The notes: generated from the sequence alone by a model not told the origin. Positions 7,945-15,367 are shown, counted from the first letter of the stretch. The stretch: DNA of 28,435 bases from Dermatophilus congolensis (GCA_030538115.1 JAUNUP010000037.1:1-28435); one strand, 5' to 3'. Program-made: numbers and translations.

Positions 7945-9090
7945 TCAGAGGCGCTCGACGATGGTGGCGTTGGCCTGGCCCCCGCCCTCACACATCGTCT
8001 GGAGGCCGTACTGCAGGCCCTCGCGCCGCATGCGGTGGATCATCGTGGCCATGAGTCGCGCTCCCGAGCCGCCGAGGGGGTGACCGAGGGCGATGGCGCC
8101 CCCGTTCGGGTTGAGCTTGGCCGGGTCGGCGCCGATGTCGTTCAGCCACGCGAGCGCCACGGGCGCGAAGGCTTCGTTGACCTCGAACGTGTCGATCTCC
8201 TCCAGGCTCAGCCCCGAGCGTTCGAGGGCCTTGCGAGTGGCCGGGATCGGGCCGGTCAACATGATCACCGGATCGGAGCCGACGACCACGGCGGTGTGCA
8301 CGCGGGCGAGCGGGGTGAGGCCGAGCTCGGCGGCCTTCTCGGCGGTCATGACCAGCACCGCGGCCGAACCGTCGGACATCTGCGACGAGCTCGCCGCCGT
8401 GACGGTGCCGTTCTCGGTGAACACCGAGTTGAGGGTCGCGAGCTTCTCCAGGGTGCCCCCTCGGCGCACGCCCTCGTCCTGGGTGACGACGGTTCCGTCG
8501 GCCAGCGTGATCGGCACGATCTCGTCGTCGAAGGCGCCGGAGTCCTGAGCCGCCGCGGCCCTGCTGTGGCTGAGCAGCGCGAACTCATCGCACTGCTCCC
8601 GCGGGATGCCCCACTGCTCCGCGATCATCTCGGCGCCGACGCCCTGGTTGGGGCGCGTCTGACCGAAGCGGGCACGGAAGCTGGGGCCGTAGTTGTCGGC
8701 ATCGCCGCGCGGCGAGCCCATCGGCACGCGCGTCATCGACTCGACGCCGCCGGCGACGACCGCGTCGTAGTGGCCCGCGACCACACCGGCCACGGCGAAG
8801 TGCAGGGCCTGCTGCGACGAACCGCACTGGCGGTCGACGGTGACGCCGGGGATCTCGAGCGGCCAGCCCGCCGCGAGCACCGTGGTGCGGGCGATGTCGC
8901 CGCTCTGCTCACCGGCCTGGCCGACGCAACCCCAGATGACGTCGTCGATGTGCGCCGGGTCCACTCCGACACCTCCGACGAGCCCCTGGAGCACCTGGGC
9001 CCCGAGCTCGACCGGGTGCAGGTCGGCGAAAACGCCTCCGCGCCGACCGACGGGGCTACGGACTGCGCTGACGATGACTGCTTCCCTCAC
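7945..9090 (-). CDS. Acetyl-CoA acyltransferase (thiolase), FadA family
   Basis: Thiolase that cleaves a 3-ketoacyl-CoA with CoA, the last step of a beta-oxidation cycle. In 381 residues the acyl-accepting Cys89 sits in VDRQCGSSQQ, Asn305 in NEAF, His337 in GHPLGGSG and the proton-transferring Cys367 in CEGGG, the complete catalytic set. The QCGSSQQ form resembles the group containing actinobacterial degradative thiolases such as steroid FadA5, so a catabolic role is likelier than acetoacetyl-CoA synthesis. The GTG at 9090 gives the family N-terminus (REAVIVSAVRSPVG) and has AAGGGA upstream. The open frame continues to 9318 but that stretch does not look coding. About 250 bp upstream lies a palindrome shared with the importer operon. 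Confidence 0.92.
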   Translation of the reverse strand: MREAVIVSAVRSPVGRRGGVFADLHPVELGAQVLQGLVGGVGVDPAHIDDVIWGCVGQAGEQSGDIARTTVLAAGWPLEIPGVTVDRQCGSSQQALHFAVAGVVAGHYDAVVAGGVESMTRVPMGSPRGDADNYGPSFRARFGQTRPNQGVGAEMIAEQWGIPREQCDEFALLSHSRAAAAQDSGAFDDEIVPITLADGTVVTQDEGVRRGGTLEKLATLNSVFTENGTVTAASSSQMSDGSAAVLVMTAEKAAELGLTPLARVHTAVVVGSDPVIMLTGPIPATRKALERSGLSLEEIDTFEVNEAFAPVALAWLNDIGADPAKLNPNGGAIALGHPLGGSGARLMATMIHRMRREGLQYGLQTMCEGGGQANATIVERL

Positions 9091-9339
9091 GGGCTCGATC
9101 CCTTCGCTGGGGTCGCACGCGTACGACAACGGCGCATCGGCGTGCGGATGGACGGGCGGCGCGGCGACACGGGCCGGGTTGTCACAACCGGAGCCGGGTC
9201 GACGACTGCACGTCCTCCAGATGAGGAGCGCCGACGACATCGAACGTGTCGGCGTGTGGCGGCGTGCAGGTGAGCGCCTGTATGCCTCAATCCAAAGGCA
9301 GGGCCGAAGAAGGGTCAAAGACGTAGCCGCGAAGCAACC
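9091..9339 (-). other. Long non-coding leader upstream of the thiolase
   Basis: No convincing gene lies in these 249 bases. If transcription starts near the palindrome at 9340-9358, the thiolase mRNA has a leader of about 200 nt. On the minus strand TTGACC, 18 bases and TGGATT form a possible but weak promoter inside it. At 9201-9221 a 21-base stretch matches the phnG upstream region at 18 positions. Confidence 0.4.
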
Positions 9340-9358
9340 GATAGGCCAGACCTATGCA
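9340..9358. promoter_or_regulatory. Putative operator upstream of the thiolase (shared motif, site A)
   Basis: GATAGGCCAGACCTATGCA has perfect ATAGG and CCTAT arms around five bases and matches site B upstream of the importer at 16 of 19 positions. It lies just after the phnM stop codon, so it marks the border between the C-P lyase operon and the CoA-linked genes. Confidence 0.55.
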
Positions 9359-9369
9359 GTCGTGGCTGG

Positions 9370-10536
9370 TCACGCCACGCGGGCACCCTGCCTGAACACC
9401 GAGCGCACGACCGGCACGCCGATGGAGGCGGGGTTCTGCGAGACCGGAGTCGGATGGGCATGCACGCGCACGAGATCCGCGCGCTGCCCCGGCGCGATCT
9501 CCCCGCGGTCGTCGAGTCCGACGGACCTGGCCGGGTTGGTGCTCACGAGCGCGACCGCCTCCGGCAGGTCGATCTTGCCCCGAGACACGAGGCCGAACAC
9601 CGCCTGCAGCGGGCTCGACGGCACGTAGTCGGAGGAGAGGATGTGCAGCAGCCCGCGATCGAGCAGCGTCTCGGCAGCGACGTTGCCGGAGTGGCTGCCT
9701 CCGCGCACCATGTTCGGTGCCCCCATGACGACCGACATCCCGTGTGCCACAGACGCTTCGGCCGCCGCCACGGTGGTGGGGAATTCTGCGATGCGGGCTC
9801 CGTCGGCGAGGGACTCCGCGACGTGCTCCGGGGTCGCGTCGTCGTGTGCCGCCAGCGACAGGCCACGCTCGCGGGCCGCGGCGGCCACTCCCTTCCGGTT
9901 GCGTTCGGAATTACGTTCTCCCTGCGCCATTCTCGAGTCGATGAAGGCCTCGAACTCGTGCTCCGGTACCAGGCCTTTGCCGACGTAGTAGAGCTTGTAC
10001 TGCTCGAGGCTCTCGAACTGCCGTTGTCCCGGCGTGTGGTCCATGAGCGAGACGAGCCGGATGCGTGGGTTGTCGGCATAGCGCTCGAACTGTTCGTGGC
10101 AGTCAGCGGCCGAGACCTCGCAGCGCAGGTGCAGCGCGTGGTCGGCTCTGAACAACCCCGCGGTCGCGGCCGAGTCGATCACGCTCAGCAGCTCGGCCAC
10201 GGCCTCGGCGATCGAGGCCTCCTCGTCGGCGGAGCCGAGACGCACCGCGTCGAGCACCGTCGTGGCGCCCGCGGCGGTCATCTGGGCGTCGTGGGCCAGG
10301 ACCGCGGGCAGCGCCTCCCAGCGCACGCCGGGGCGCGGGTTGAGGTGGTATTCGGCGTGATCCGTGTGCAGTTCGACGATGCCGGGCAGCACGTAGTCAC
10401 CATCGAGATCGTGGGCCGAGGGCAACTGGGTGTCGCCGATGTCGGCGACGAGGCCGTTGCGGACGAGCACCGCCGCGTGCCGCACCTCGTCACGCAGCAC
10501 GACACGGGCGTTGGACAGAACGAGTTCGGTTGTCAT
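9370..10536 (-). CDS. phnM: Alpha-D-ribose 1-methylphosphonate 5-triphosphate diphosphatase
   Basis: Amidohydrolase-fold enzyme that removes diphosphate from 5-triphosphoribosyl 1-alkylphosphonate, giving the substrate for PhnJ. The 388-residue protein has the family form of the metal site (VELHTDHAEYHLNPRPGV, about residues 54-71), a later histidine in LSLAAHDDATPEH, and an Asp in LSSDYVPSS close to the C-terminus. Its ATG overlaps the phnL stop by four bases (ATGA), so translation is coupled. It is the last gene of the phn operon here; no phnN or phnP follows. A 6-bp stem (9361-9366 with 9374-9379) overlaps its stop codon and might act as a weak terminator. Confidence 0.95.
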   Translation of the reverse strand: MTTELVLSNARVVLRDEVRHAAVLVRNGLVADIGDTQLPSAHDLDGDYVLPGIVELHTDHAEYHLNPRPGVRWEALPAVLAHDAQMTAAGATTVLDAVRLGSADEEASIAEAVAELLSVIDSAATAGLFRADHALHLRCEVSAADCHEQFERYADNPRIRLVSLMDHTPGQRQFESLEQYKLYYVGKGLVPEHEFEAFIDSRMAQGERNSERNRKGVAAAARERGLSLAAHDDATPEHVAESLADGARIAEFPTTVAAAEASVAHGMSVVMGAPNMVRGGSHSGNVAAETLLDRGLLHILSSDYVPSSPLQAVFGLVSRGKIDLPEAVALVSTNPARSVGLDDRGEIAPGQRADLVRVHAHPTPVSQNPASIGVPVVRSVFRQGARVA

Positions 10537-11306
10537 GCGCGGCCTTCCGAGGCGTGGGCGACAAGATTGTGTTCGGTGAACTCCTCGACGTGCACCACCC
10601 GGTCGGCGACCCGGTCACGCACGTCGGCGTCGTGGAAGATGCCGAGCACCCCGGTGCCGGCCGCGAGCTTCTCCTGAATCAACGCGACCACGACATCGCG
10701 GTTCGCGGCGTCGAGCGAGGCGGTCGGCTCGTCGAGCAGCAGGAGCGGGAGGTCGGCGATGAAGCCGCGGGCAATGTTGACCCGCTGCTGCTCGCCTCCG
10801 GAGAACGTCGCAGGTGGTAGTGACCACAGCGTCGTCGGGATCGCAAGCCGAGTCAGGAGGCGAGCCGCTCGTTCACGGGCTGGTCCCACCTCCACTCCGC
10901 GCTCCAGCAGTGGGCTCGCGACCACGTCGAGCGCGGGCACGCGCGGCACGCAGTGCAAGAACTGGCTGACGTAGCCCATCGCGTACCGGCGGGCCTGCAG
11001 GATCGAACGCGGATCCCCCACGGCCACATCGAGGTCGATGCCCGCAGTGCGCAGGCGGATCTCGCCTCGGTCGGCGGCGTAGTTGCCGTAAACCATCTTG
11101 AGGATCGAGCTCTTGCCCGCACCGGAGACGCCGCCGAGCACGACGCACTCCCCTGCGTGGACCTCGAAGGCGAGCCGGCGCAGCACCGTGAGGTTCTGGC
11201 CGCCCTGCAGGTGCATCGTGAACGACTTGTCGACACCAGTGAGCGCGAGGACCGGCGTGGTGGAAGTCGTGGAGGTCATGGCTGTCGTGGCTGTCGTGGC
11301 GGTCAT
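10533..11306 (-). CDS. phnL: C-P lyase system ABC-type ATPase PhnL
   Basis: ATPase-like subunit that, with PhnG, PhnH and PhnI, takes part in forming ribose 1-methylphosphonate 5-triphosphate. The 257-residue product shows Walker A GVSGAGKSS (about 59-67), signature FSGGEQQRVNIARGF and Walker B LLLLDEPTASLD. I place the start at the ATG at 11306 because AAGGGTGACC directly precedes it. The in-frame ATG at 11279, after the repeat-rich MTATTATTAM segment, has no ribosome site. The first 18 residues are almost only Thr, Ser, Ala and Met, encoded by short tandem repeats, and are likely disordered. The gene starts two bases after the phnK stop and overlaps phnM by four. Confidence 0.94.
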   Translation of the reverse strand: MTATTATTAMTSTTSTTPVLALTGVDKSFTMHLQGGQNLTVLRRLAFEVHAGECVVLGGVSGAGKSSILKMVYGNYAADRGEIRLRTAGIDLDVAVGDPRSILQARRYAMGYVSQFLHCVPRVPALDVVASPLLERGVEVGPARERAARLLTRLAIPTTLWSLPPATFSGGEQQRVNIARGFIADLPLLLLDEPTASLDAANRDVVVALIQEKLAAGTGVLGIFHDADVRDRVADRVVHVEEFTEHNLVAHASEGRA

Positions 11307-11308
11307 GG

Positions 11309-12088
11309 TCACCCTTGCAGGATCGAAGCGACGAGGAGCTGGGTGTAGGGCGCCTGCGGGTCGTCGAGCACCCGGTCGGTGAGTCCCGATTCGATGACCC
11401 CGCCGTCCTTCATCACCAGCGTGCGGTGCGAGATGAGGCGCGCGACCGCTAGGTCGTGGGTGACCACGACGACGGCGAGGCCGAGGTCGCTGACGAGCGT
11501 GCGGATGAGGTCGAGCAGCTTGGCCTGCACCGACACGTCGAGCCCGCTCGTCGGTTCGTCCATGAACACCAGGCGCGGCGAGACGACGAGGTTGCGGGCG
11601 ATCTGCAGCCGCTGCCTCATGCCGCCGGAGAACTGGGCCGGGACGTCGTCGACGCGGTCGCGAGGGATCTCGACCCGCTCGAGCCAGCGGATCGCCTCCG
11701 CCCGGATGTCGCCGTAGTGACGCCATCCGTTGGCCATGAGCGGCTCGCCGACGTTGCCGCCCGCACTCACGTGCATACGCAGGCCGTCGGCGGCGTTCTG
11801 GTGCACGAATCCCCATTCGCTGCGCCACAGCCGGCGCACCGCGGTCTCCGACAGGTCGGCGAGATCGACCACTCGCCCGTCGGCGAGGCGGTAACGGACC
11901 GTGCCCTCGTCGGTGCTCAGCCGCTGCGACAAGGTGCTGAGCAGTGTCGACTTGCCCGATCCCGACTCGCCCACCACGGCAAGCACCTCGCCCGGCCACA
12001 GCTCGACATCCACCCCGCGACAGCCGTACCTGGTGCCGTAGCGGTGCCCGACACCGCGGGCCTGCAGCAGCGGGGTCGCGTCGCTCAT
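11309..12088 (-). CDS. phnK: C-P lyase system ABC-type ATPase PhnK
   Basis: ATPase-like subunit that docks on the PhnGHIJ core and supports the C-P lyase cycle; it is not part of a membrane transporter. The 259-residue protein has Walker A GESGSGKST (about 40-48), a Q-loop in WGFVHQNAADGLRM, signature FSGGMRQRLQIARNLV and Walker B LVFMDEPTSGLD. The sequence VELWPGEVLAVVGESGSGKSTLL and the N-terminal GVGHRYG are typical of PhnK. The ATG overlaps the phnJ stop by four bases. Oligopeptide-type ABC ATPases are similar, but the position between phnJ and phnL settles the identity. Confidence 0.95.
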   Translation of the reverse strand: MSDATPLLQARGVGHRYGTRYGCRGVDVELWPGEVLAVVGESGSGKSTLLSTLSQRLSTDEGTVRYRLADGRVVDLADLSETAVRRLWRSEWGFVHQNAADGLRMHVSAGGNVGEPLMANGWRHYGDIRAEAIRWLERVEIPRDRVDDVPAQFSGGMRQRLQIARNLVVSPRLVFMDEPTSGLDVSVQAKLLDLIRTLVSDLGLAVVVVTHDLAVARLISHRTLVMKDGGVIESGLTDRVLDDPQAPYTQLLVASILQG

Positions 12089-12990
12089 CGGGTGACCTCG
12101 CTGGTCGCAGCGGCCTCAGTAATCACATGGGGCTCAGGTGCACCGGCGCCTGCAGCCATGCCGACCGTCTCGCAGTGGTCGCTGTCGGAGCAGACGAACA
12201 TGTCGCCTCCTTGGTCGTCGGTGATCACCTGGTCGAGGTAGACACCCGTCGATCCGCACAGCGCGCACGGGCGCTCGAACTCCTGCGGTTCGAACGGAAA
12301 GTCCTCGAACCCGAGGCTCTCGACCGGGGTGTACGGGGGTACGGCGTAGATGCGCTTCTCGCGCCCGGCTCCGTACAGGTGCAGCGCCGGGCTGTGGTCG
12401 AGCTTGGGGTTGTCGAAGCTCGGGGTCGGCGAGGGAGACATGAGGTACCGGCCGTTGACCAGCACCGGATAGTCGTAGGTCTTGGCGATGTGGCCGTACT
12501 TGGCGATGTCCTCGTAGAGCTTGACGTACATGAGGCCGTACTCGTCGAGGGCGTGCATGCGCCGGGTCTCGGTCTCGCGTGGCTCGAGAAAGCGCAGCGG
12601 CTCGGGGATCGGCACCTGGTAGACCATGATCTGTCCCTCGGTCAGCGGCTTCTCGGGGATGCGGTGCCGGGTCTGGATGACCGTGGCCGCATCCGTGCTG
12701 GTCGTAGTGGACATGCCGACGACCGTGGCGAAGAAGGCCCGGATCGAAACCGCATTCGTCGTGTCGTCTGCGCCCTGGTCGATGACCTTGAGCACGTCGT
12801 CGGGCCCGATGATCGCGGCGGTCAACTGCACCCCGCCCGTACCCCAGCCGCGCGGCAACGGCACTTCGCGGGAGGCGAACGGCACCTGGAAGCCGGGGAT
12901 CGCCACGGCCTTGAGCAGCACGCGGCGGATCATCCGCTTGGTCTGCTCATCGAGATAGCCCAGGTTGTAGTGGATGGGATCGGTCGTCAT
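12085..12990 (-). CDS. phnJ: Alpha-D-ribose 1-methylphosphonate 5-phosphate C-P lyase
   Basis: Radical SAM enzyme that breaks the carbon-phosphorus bond, releasing an alkane such as methane and ribose 1,2-cyclic phosphate 5-phosphate. The unusual cluster motif CX2CX21CX5C is exact: Cys242, Cys245, Cys267 and Cys273, each one position later than in E. coli (241, 244, 266, 272). The radical-bearing glycine equivalent to E. coli Gly32 is Gly33 in AIPGFQVPFASRE. The core closely follows E. coli PhnJ over nearly the full length (DQGADDTTNAVSIR, IQTRHRIPE, GAGREKRIYAVPP). The 301-residue protein should be catalytically competent. Four-base overlaps with phnI and phnK show one coupled operon. Confidence 0.98.
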   Translation of the reverse strand: MTTDPIHYNLGYLDEQTKRMIRRVLLKAVAIPGFQVPFASREVPLPRGWGTGGVQLTAAIIGPDDVLKVIDQGADDTTNAVSIRAFFATVVGMSTTTSTDAATVIQTRHRIPEKPLTEGQIMVYQVPIPEPLRFLEPRETETRRMHALDEYGLMYVKLYEDIAKYGHIAKTYDYPVLVNGRYLMSPSPTPSFDNPKLDHSPALHLYGAGREKRIYAVPPYTPVESLGFEDFPFEPQEFERPCALCGSTGVYLDQVITDDQGGDMFVCSDSDHCETVGMAAGAGAPEPHVITEAAATSEVTR

Positions 12991-14123
12991 GACTGGGCCT
13001 CCTGCCCGTTCGACCCGATGCGTGTGCTGTGCGCTTCGTCAGTGCTGTGTCGCTCGTCGTGGTCTCGACGCAGTCGCTTGACGAGGTGCAACTCGGCCTG
13101 GAAGTCGACGTAGTGCGGCAGTTTGAGGTGCTCGACGAAGCCCGCGGCCTGTACGCCGTCGGCGTGGCTGAGCACGAATTCCTCGTCCTGCGCGGGCGAG
13201 ACGACCCGCTCGCCGAGTTCGTCGGCCCGCAGGGCCCGGTCGACGAGCGACATCGACATGGCCTTGCGCTCACCGCGCCCGAAGACGAGACCGTAGCCGC
13301 GCGTGAACCGCGCCGGCGTGTCTGCGCTGCCGGTGAACTGGTTGATCATATGGCATTCGGTGACCTCGATGCGGCCCAGCGGCACAGCGAAGCCCAGTTC
13401 GGGAGCGTCGAACTCGACCTCCACCTCGCCCACGCGGATCTCGCCGGCGAACGGGTGCGTGTTGCCGAAGCCGCGTTGCGTGGAGTAGCCGAGCGCGAGA
13501 AGGAATCCCTCGTCGCCCCTGGCCAGGCCCTGCAGGCGCTCGGCGCGGCTCATCGGGTAGACCGACGGTTCGCGGGTGAGGTCGGCGGGCTCGGGGTCGT
13601 CCCAGTTCTCGCGACGGTCGGGTTCGAGCAGCGCGCCGGCTCCGAGGATGTCGGAGACGCGCGGCATAGCCACGGGCGTCCCGGGATCACCGTTGGGATC
13701 AGTGTCGGGCTCGGGCCCGGCCGTGTCGCGCTCGGTGAACAACCGGTGCGTGTAGTCGAACGTCGCGCCGAGCTGCTGGCCACCCGGAATGTCTTTGAAC
13801 GGAGCCGAGATCCGGCGCTGGGGCGGCAGCGCGGCCGTGTCGATGGGCTCGGTGTACCCGAACCGGGGCAAGGTGGTGCGGAAGGACCGCACCAGCGTTA
13901 CCGCCTCCAGCACGTCGCCTTGCGTCTGCAGCAGCGCCCTGGCCGCGAGATCCGGGTCGTACAGCGATCCCTCGGTCATCACCCGCGAGACCAGCACCGG
14001 CAGTTGCCCCGCCACCGCCTCGTGGCCGATCACGGGCACCTCGGGGTTTCCGCGCCCCTCCTTGGCGAGCAGGGCATGCGCGTTGGCGATGGCCTTCTCG
14101 CCACCCTTGACCGCGACGTACAT
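12987..14123 (-). CDS. phnI: C-P lyase core subunit PhnI (purine nucleosidase / transferase)
   Basis: Core subunit that, with PhnG, PhnH and PhnL, exchanges the adenine of ATP for a phosphonate. The protein starts MYVAVKGGEKAIANAHALLA, the family N-terminus, with ATG at 14123 forming a TGATG overlap with the phnH stop and GGAGAGG about eight bases upstream. It has 378 residues against about 354 in E. coli. Extra length is in a Pro/Asp/Gly-rich loop at about residues 128-147 and in a polar C-terminal tail rich in His, Ser and Thr (DEAHSTRIGSNGQEAQS). The conserved segment MSRAERLQGLARGDEGFLLA and the later HLKLPHYVDFQAELHLVK identify it. Confidence 0.95.
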   Translation of the reverse strand: MYVAVKGGEKAIANAHALLAKEGRGNPEVPVIGHEAVAGQLPVLVSRVMTEGSLYDPDLAARALLQTQGDVLEAVTLVRSFRTTLPRFGYTEPIDTAALPPQRRISAPFKDIPGGQQLGATFDYTHRLFTERDTAGPEPDTDPNGDPGTPVAMPRVSDILGAGALLEPDRRENWDDPEPADLTREPSVYPMSRAERLQGLARGDEGFLLALGYSTQRGFGNTHPFAGEIRVGEVEVEFDAPELGFAVPLGRIEVTECHMINQFTGSADTPARFTRGYGLVFGRGERKAMSMSLVDRALRADELGERVVSPAQDEEFVLSHADGVQAAGFVEHLKLPHYVDFQAELHLVKRLRRDHDERHSTDEAHSTRIGSNGQEAQS

Positions 14124-14764
14124 CAGGCCACCTCTCCGGTCGCCGCAGGCACGACGGCGCTCGTCCGTGGCAGGGCGACGATCGACTCGTCGGTGACCGC
14201 AACGAGGTCGACTCCCCGAGGGAACAGCTCGCCGTTGTGCCGCCAGGTCGTCACGAAATCCGCCGGCGCCCACGGGGCGTCGATGGTGATCGAGCCGTCG
14301 ATGCCCGGCCCGGTCGCGCAGAACGTCCCTCCCTCGCCCTGCTCCCGATCCCGGGCGTCGAGCAGGATCGTGGCCGACTCGTGCGGAGCCTCGTCGGTGC
14401 CCAAACGCAGGTCGCGCCACGAAGGGATCGTGTCGGGCGTCGCGATGACGAACGCCGCGTCCATGCTGTCGGCGACCGGTCGGACTCCGGCGTGGAAGGC
14501 GAGGTACGCCATCGCCTCCGCGTCGTTCGCGAGCGTCGGGTGTGCCCAGACCGGAGTGTCCTCATCGAGCAGAGTCAGGGCGACGGCGGCGAGCCCGCCT
14601 CCGAGGGCTGCCGGCGCCCCAGCGAGCGGCGGAATCGCCACGGTGCGCCCCGGATACGACAGCGCCTCGAGCACACCGCGGAATACCCGTTGCGCCCCCA
14701 CGGCAGAGTCGGCTGGGTTGGCGGGGTCGGGGCTCCCGGCGGGTACGTGCATGTTCTGGCTCAT
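14123..14764 (-). CDS. phnH: C-P lyase core subunit PhnH
   Basis: Structural and accessory subunit of the PhnGHIJ complex, needed for the nucleotide exchange step. The 213-residue protein has the conserved start AQRVFRGVLEALSYPGRTVAIPP at about residues 24-46 after a short Pro/Asp-rich leader, and the motifs LTLLDEDTPVW and GPGIDG. E. coli PhnH is about 194 residues, so this one has a slightly longer N-terminus. Its ATG overlaps the phnG stop by four bases, and its stop overlaps the phnI start by one base. Confidence 0.93.
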   Translation of the reverse strand: MSQNMHVPAGSPDPANPADSAVGAQRVFRGVLEALSYPGRTVAIPPLAGAPAALGGGLAAVALTLLDEDTPVWAHPTLANDAEAMAYLAFHAGVRPVADSMDAAFVIATPDTIPSWRDLRLGTDEAPHESATILLDARDREQGEGGTFCATGPGIDGSITIDAPWAPADFVTTWRHNGELFPRGVDLVAVTDESIVALPRTSAVVPAATGEVA

Positions 14765-15288
14765 CCGTTCTCCCTGGCCACAGTGAAGAAGTCGACCTTG
14801 GTGCTGCGCGCCTCGGCATCGCGCAGGGCGTCGCGCTGGTGCTGCCTGCGCTCCAGCGGCTCGACGACATCGGCGAGCACGCGCTCACGCACGGTCTCGT
14901 CGGCGAGCAGACCGTCGAAGGTCGCGGCCAACCAGGCGTGCGCGTGGGCCGTGCCGAGCACGTAGGCGCTGCCTACCTGATCCGCGGCAAGCGGTTCACC
15001 GCTCAGACGCAGCGTCGCGCGCGTCACGGCCGCCTCTCCGACGTTGAACCGGTCGCCGCCGCCTCCGATGCGGCCCCGCACCATCACCAGGCCCACCTGC
15101 GGTCCGCGGATTGCGTCGACCTGCGGCTTCGGCTCCCAGGCGGCCCAGGCTTCGGTGAGCTCGGCGGAGGTGGCGCGGGCGAGCACCCCCATCCACCGGC
15201 GCCTGGGTGCGTTCGCGTCATGCGCCTGAGCTGCCTGAGCTGTGCCTGCTGTCTGAGCTGTCTCGGTTGTCGGGGACGAAACGGTCAC
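14761..15288 (-). CDS. phnG: C-P lyase core subunit PhnG
   Basis: First gene of the phn operon; PhnG forms the PhnGHIJ core with its partners. The product is 175 residues when started at the GTG at 15288, which has GGAGG five bases upstream. A GTG at 15300 would add four residues but lies over that ribosome site. The family core begins at RRRWMGVLARATSAEL (about residue 29) and includes GPQVGLVMVRGRIGG and the FNVGEAAVTRATLRL segment. The first 28 residues are a Thr/Ala/Gln-rich run coded by short repeats, absent from the about 150-residue E. coli protein. PhnF probably represses this promoter. Confidence 0.93.
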   Translation of the reverse strand: MTVSSPTTETAQTAGTAQAAQAHDANAPRRRWMGVLARATSAELTEAWAAWEPKPQVDAIRGPQVGLVMVRGRIGGGGDRFNVGEAAVTRATLRLSGEPLAADQVGSAYVLGTAHAHAWLAATFDGLLADETVRERVLADVVEPLERRQHQRDALRDAEARSTKVDFFTVARENG

Positions 15289-15326
15289 GCGGACCTCCAC
15301 GGCTGTGCTCTCGTGCGGACGACTGC

Positions 15327-15332
15327 ACGCTA
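15327..15332 (-). promoter_or_regulatory. Putative -10 box of the phnG operon
   Basis: On the minus strand TAGCGT fits the actinobacterial TANNNT -10 consensus and lies about 38 bases upstream of the phnG GTG. The matching -35 region, 17 bases further upstream, is poorly conserved and overlaps the GTCTA-N6-TAGAC palindrome. Confidence 0.35.
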
Positions 15333-15351
15333 TCCAGAATGAACAGAAGTC

Positions 15352-15367
15352 GTCTATCTATCTAGAC
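15352..15367. promoter_or_regulatory. Putative PhnF operator
   Basis: GTCTATCTATCTAGAC is an inverted repeat (GTCTA, six bases, TAGAC) in the 153-bp gap between the divergent phnG and phnF genes. Its GT...AC ends and TA-rich core are in the style of sites bound by HutC-subfamily GntR regulators. It overlaps the likely -35 region of phnG, as expected for a repressor, and lies about 75 bp upstream of phnF. Binding by PhnF is inferred. Confidence 0.55.

Noticed and set aside
9091..9318. N-terminal extension of the thiolase by 76 residues
   Set aside because: The translation is Arg/Pro/Ser-rich with no thiolase similarity, while the GTG at 9090 gives the exact family N-terminus with a ribosome site.
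10533..11999. Extended phnL frame reaching into phnK
   Set aside because: The upstream part is the antiphase translation of phnK. A ribosome site and the phnK stop place the phnL start at 11306.
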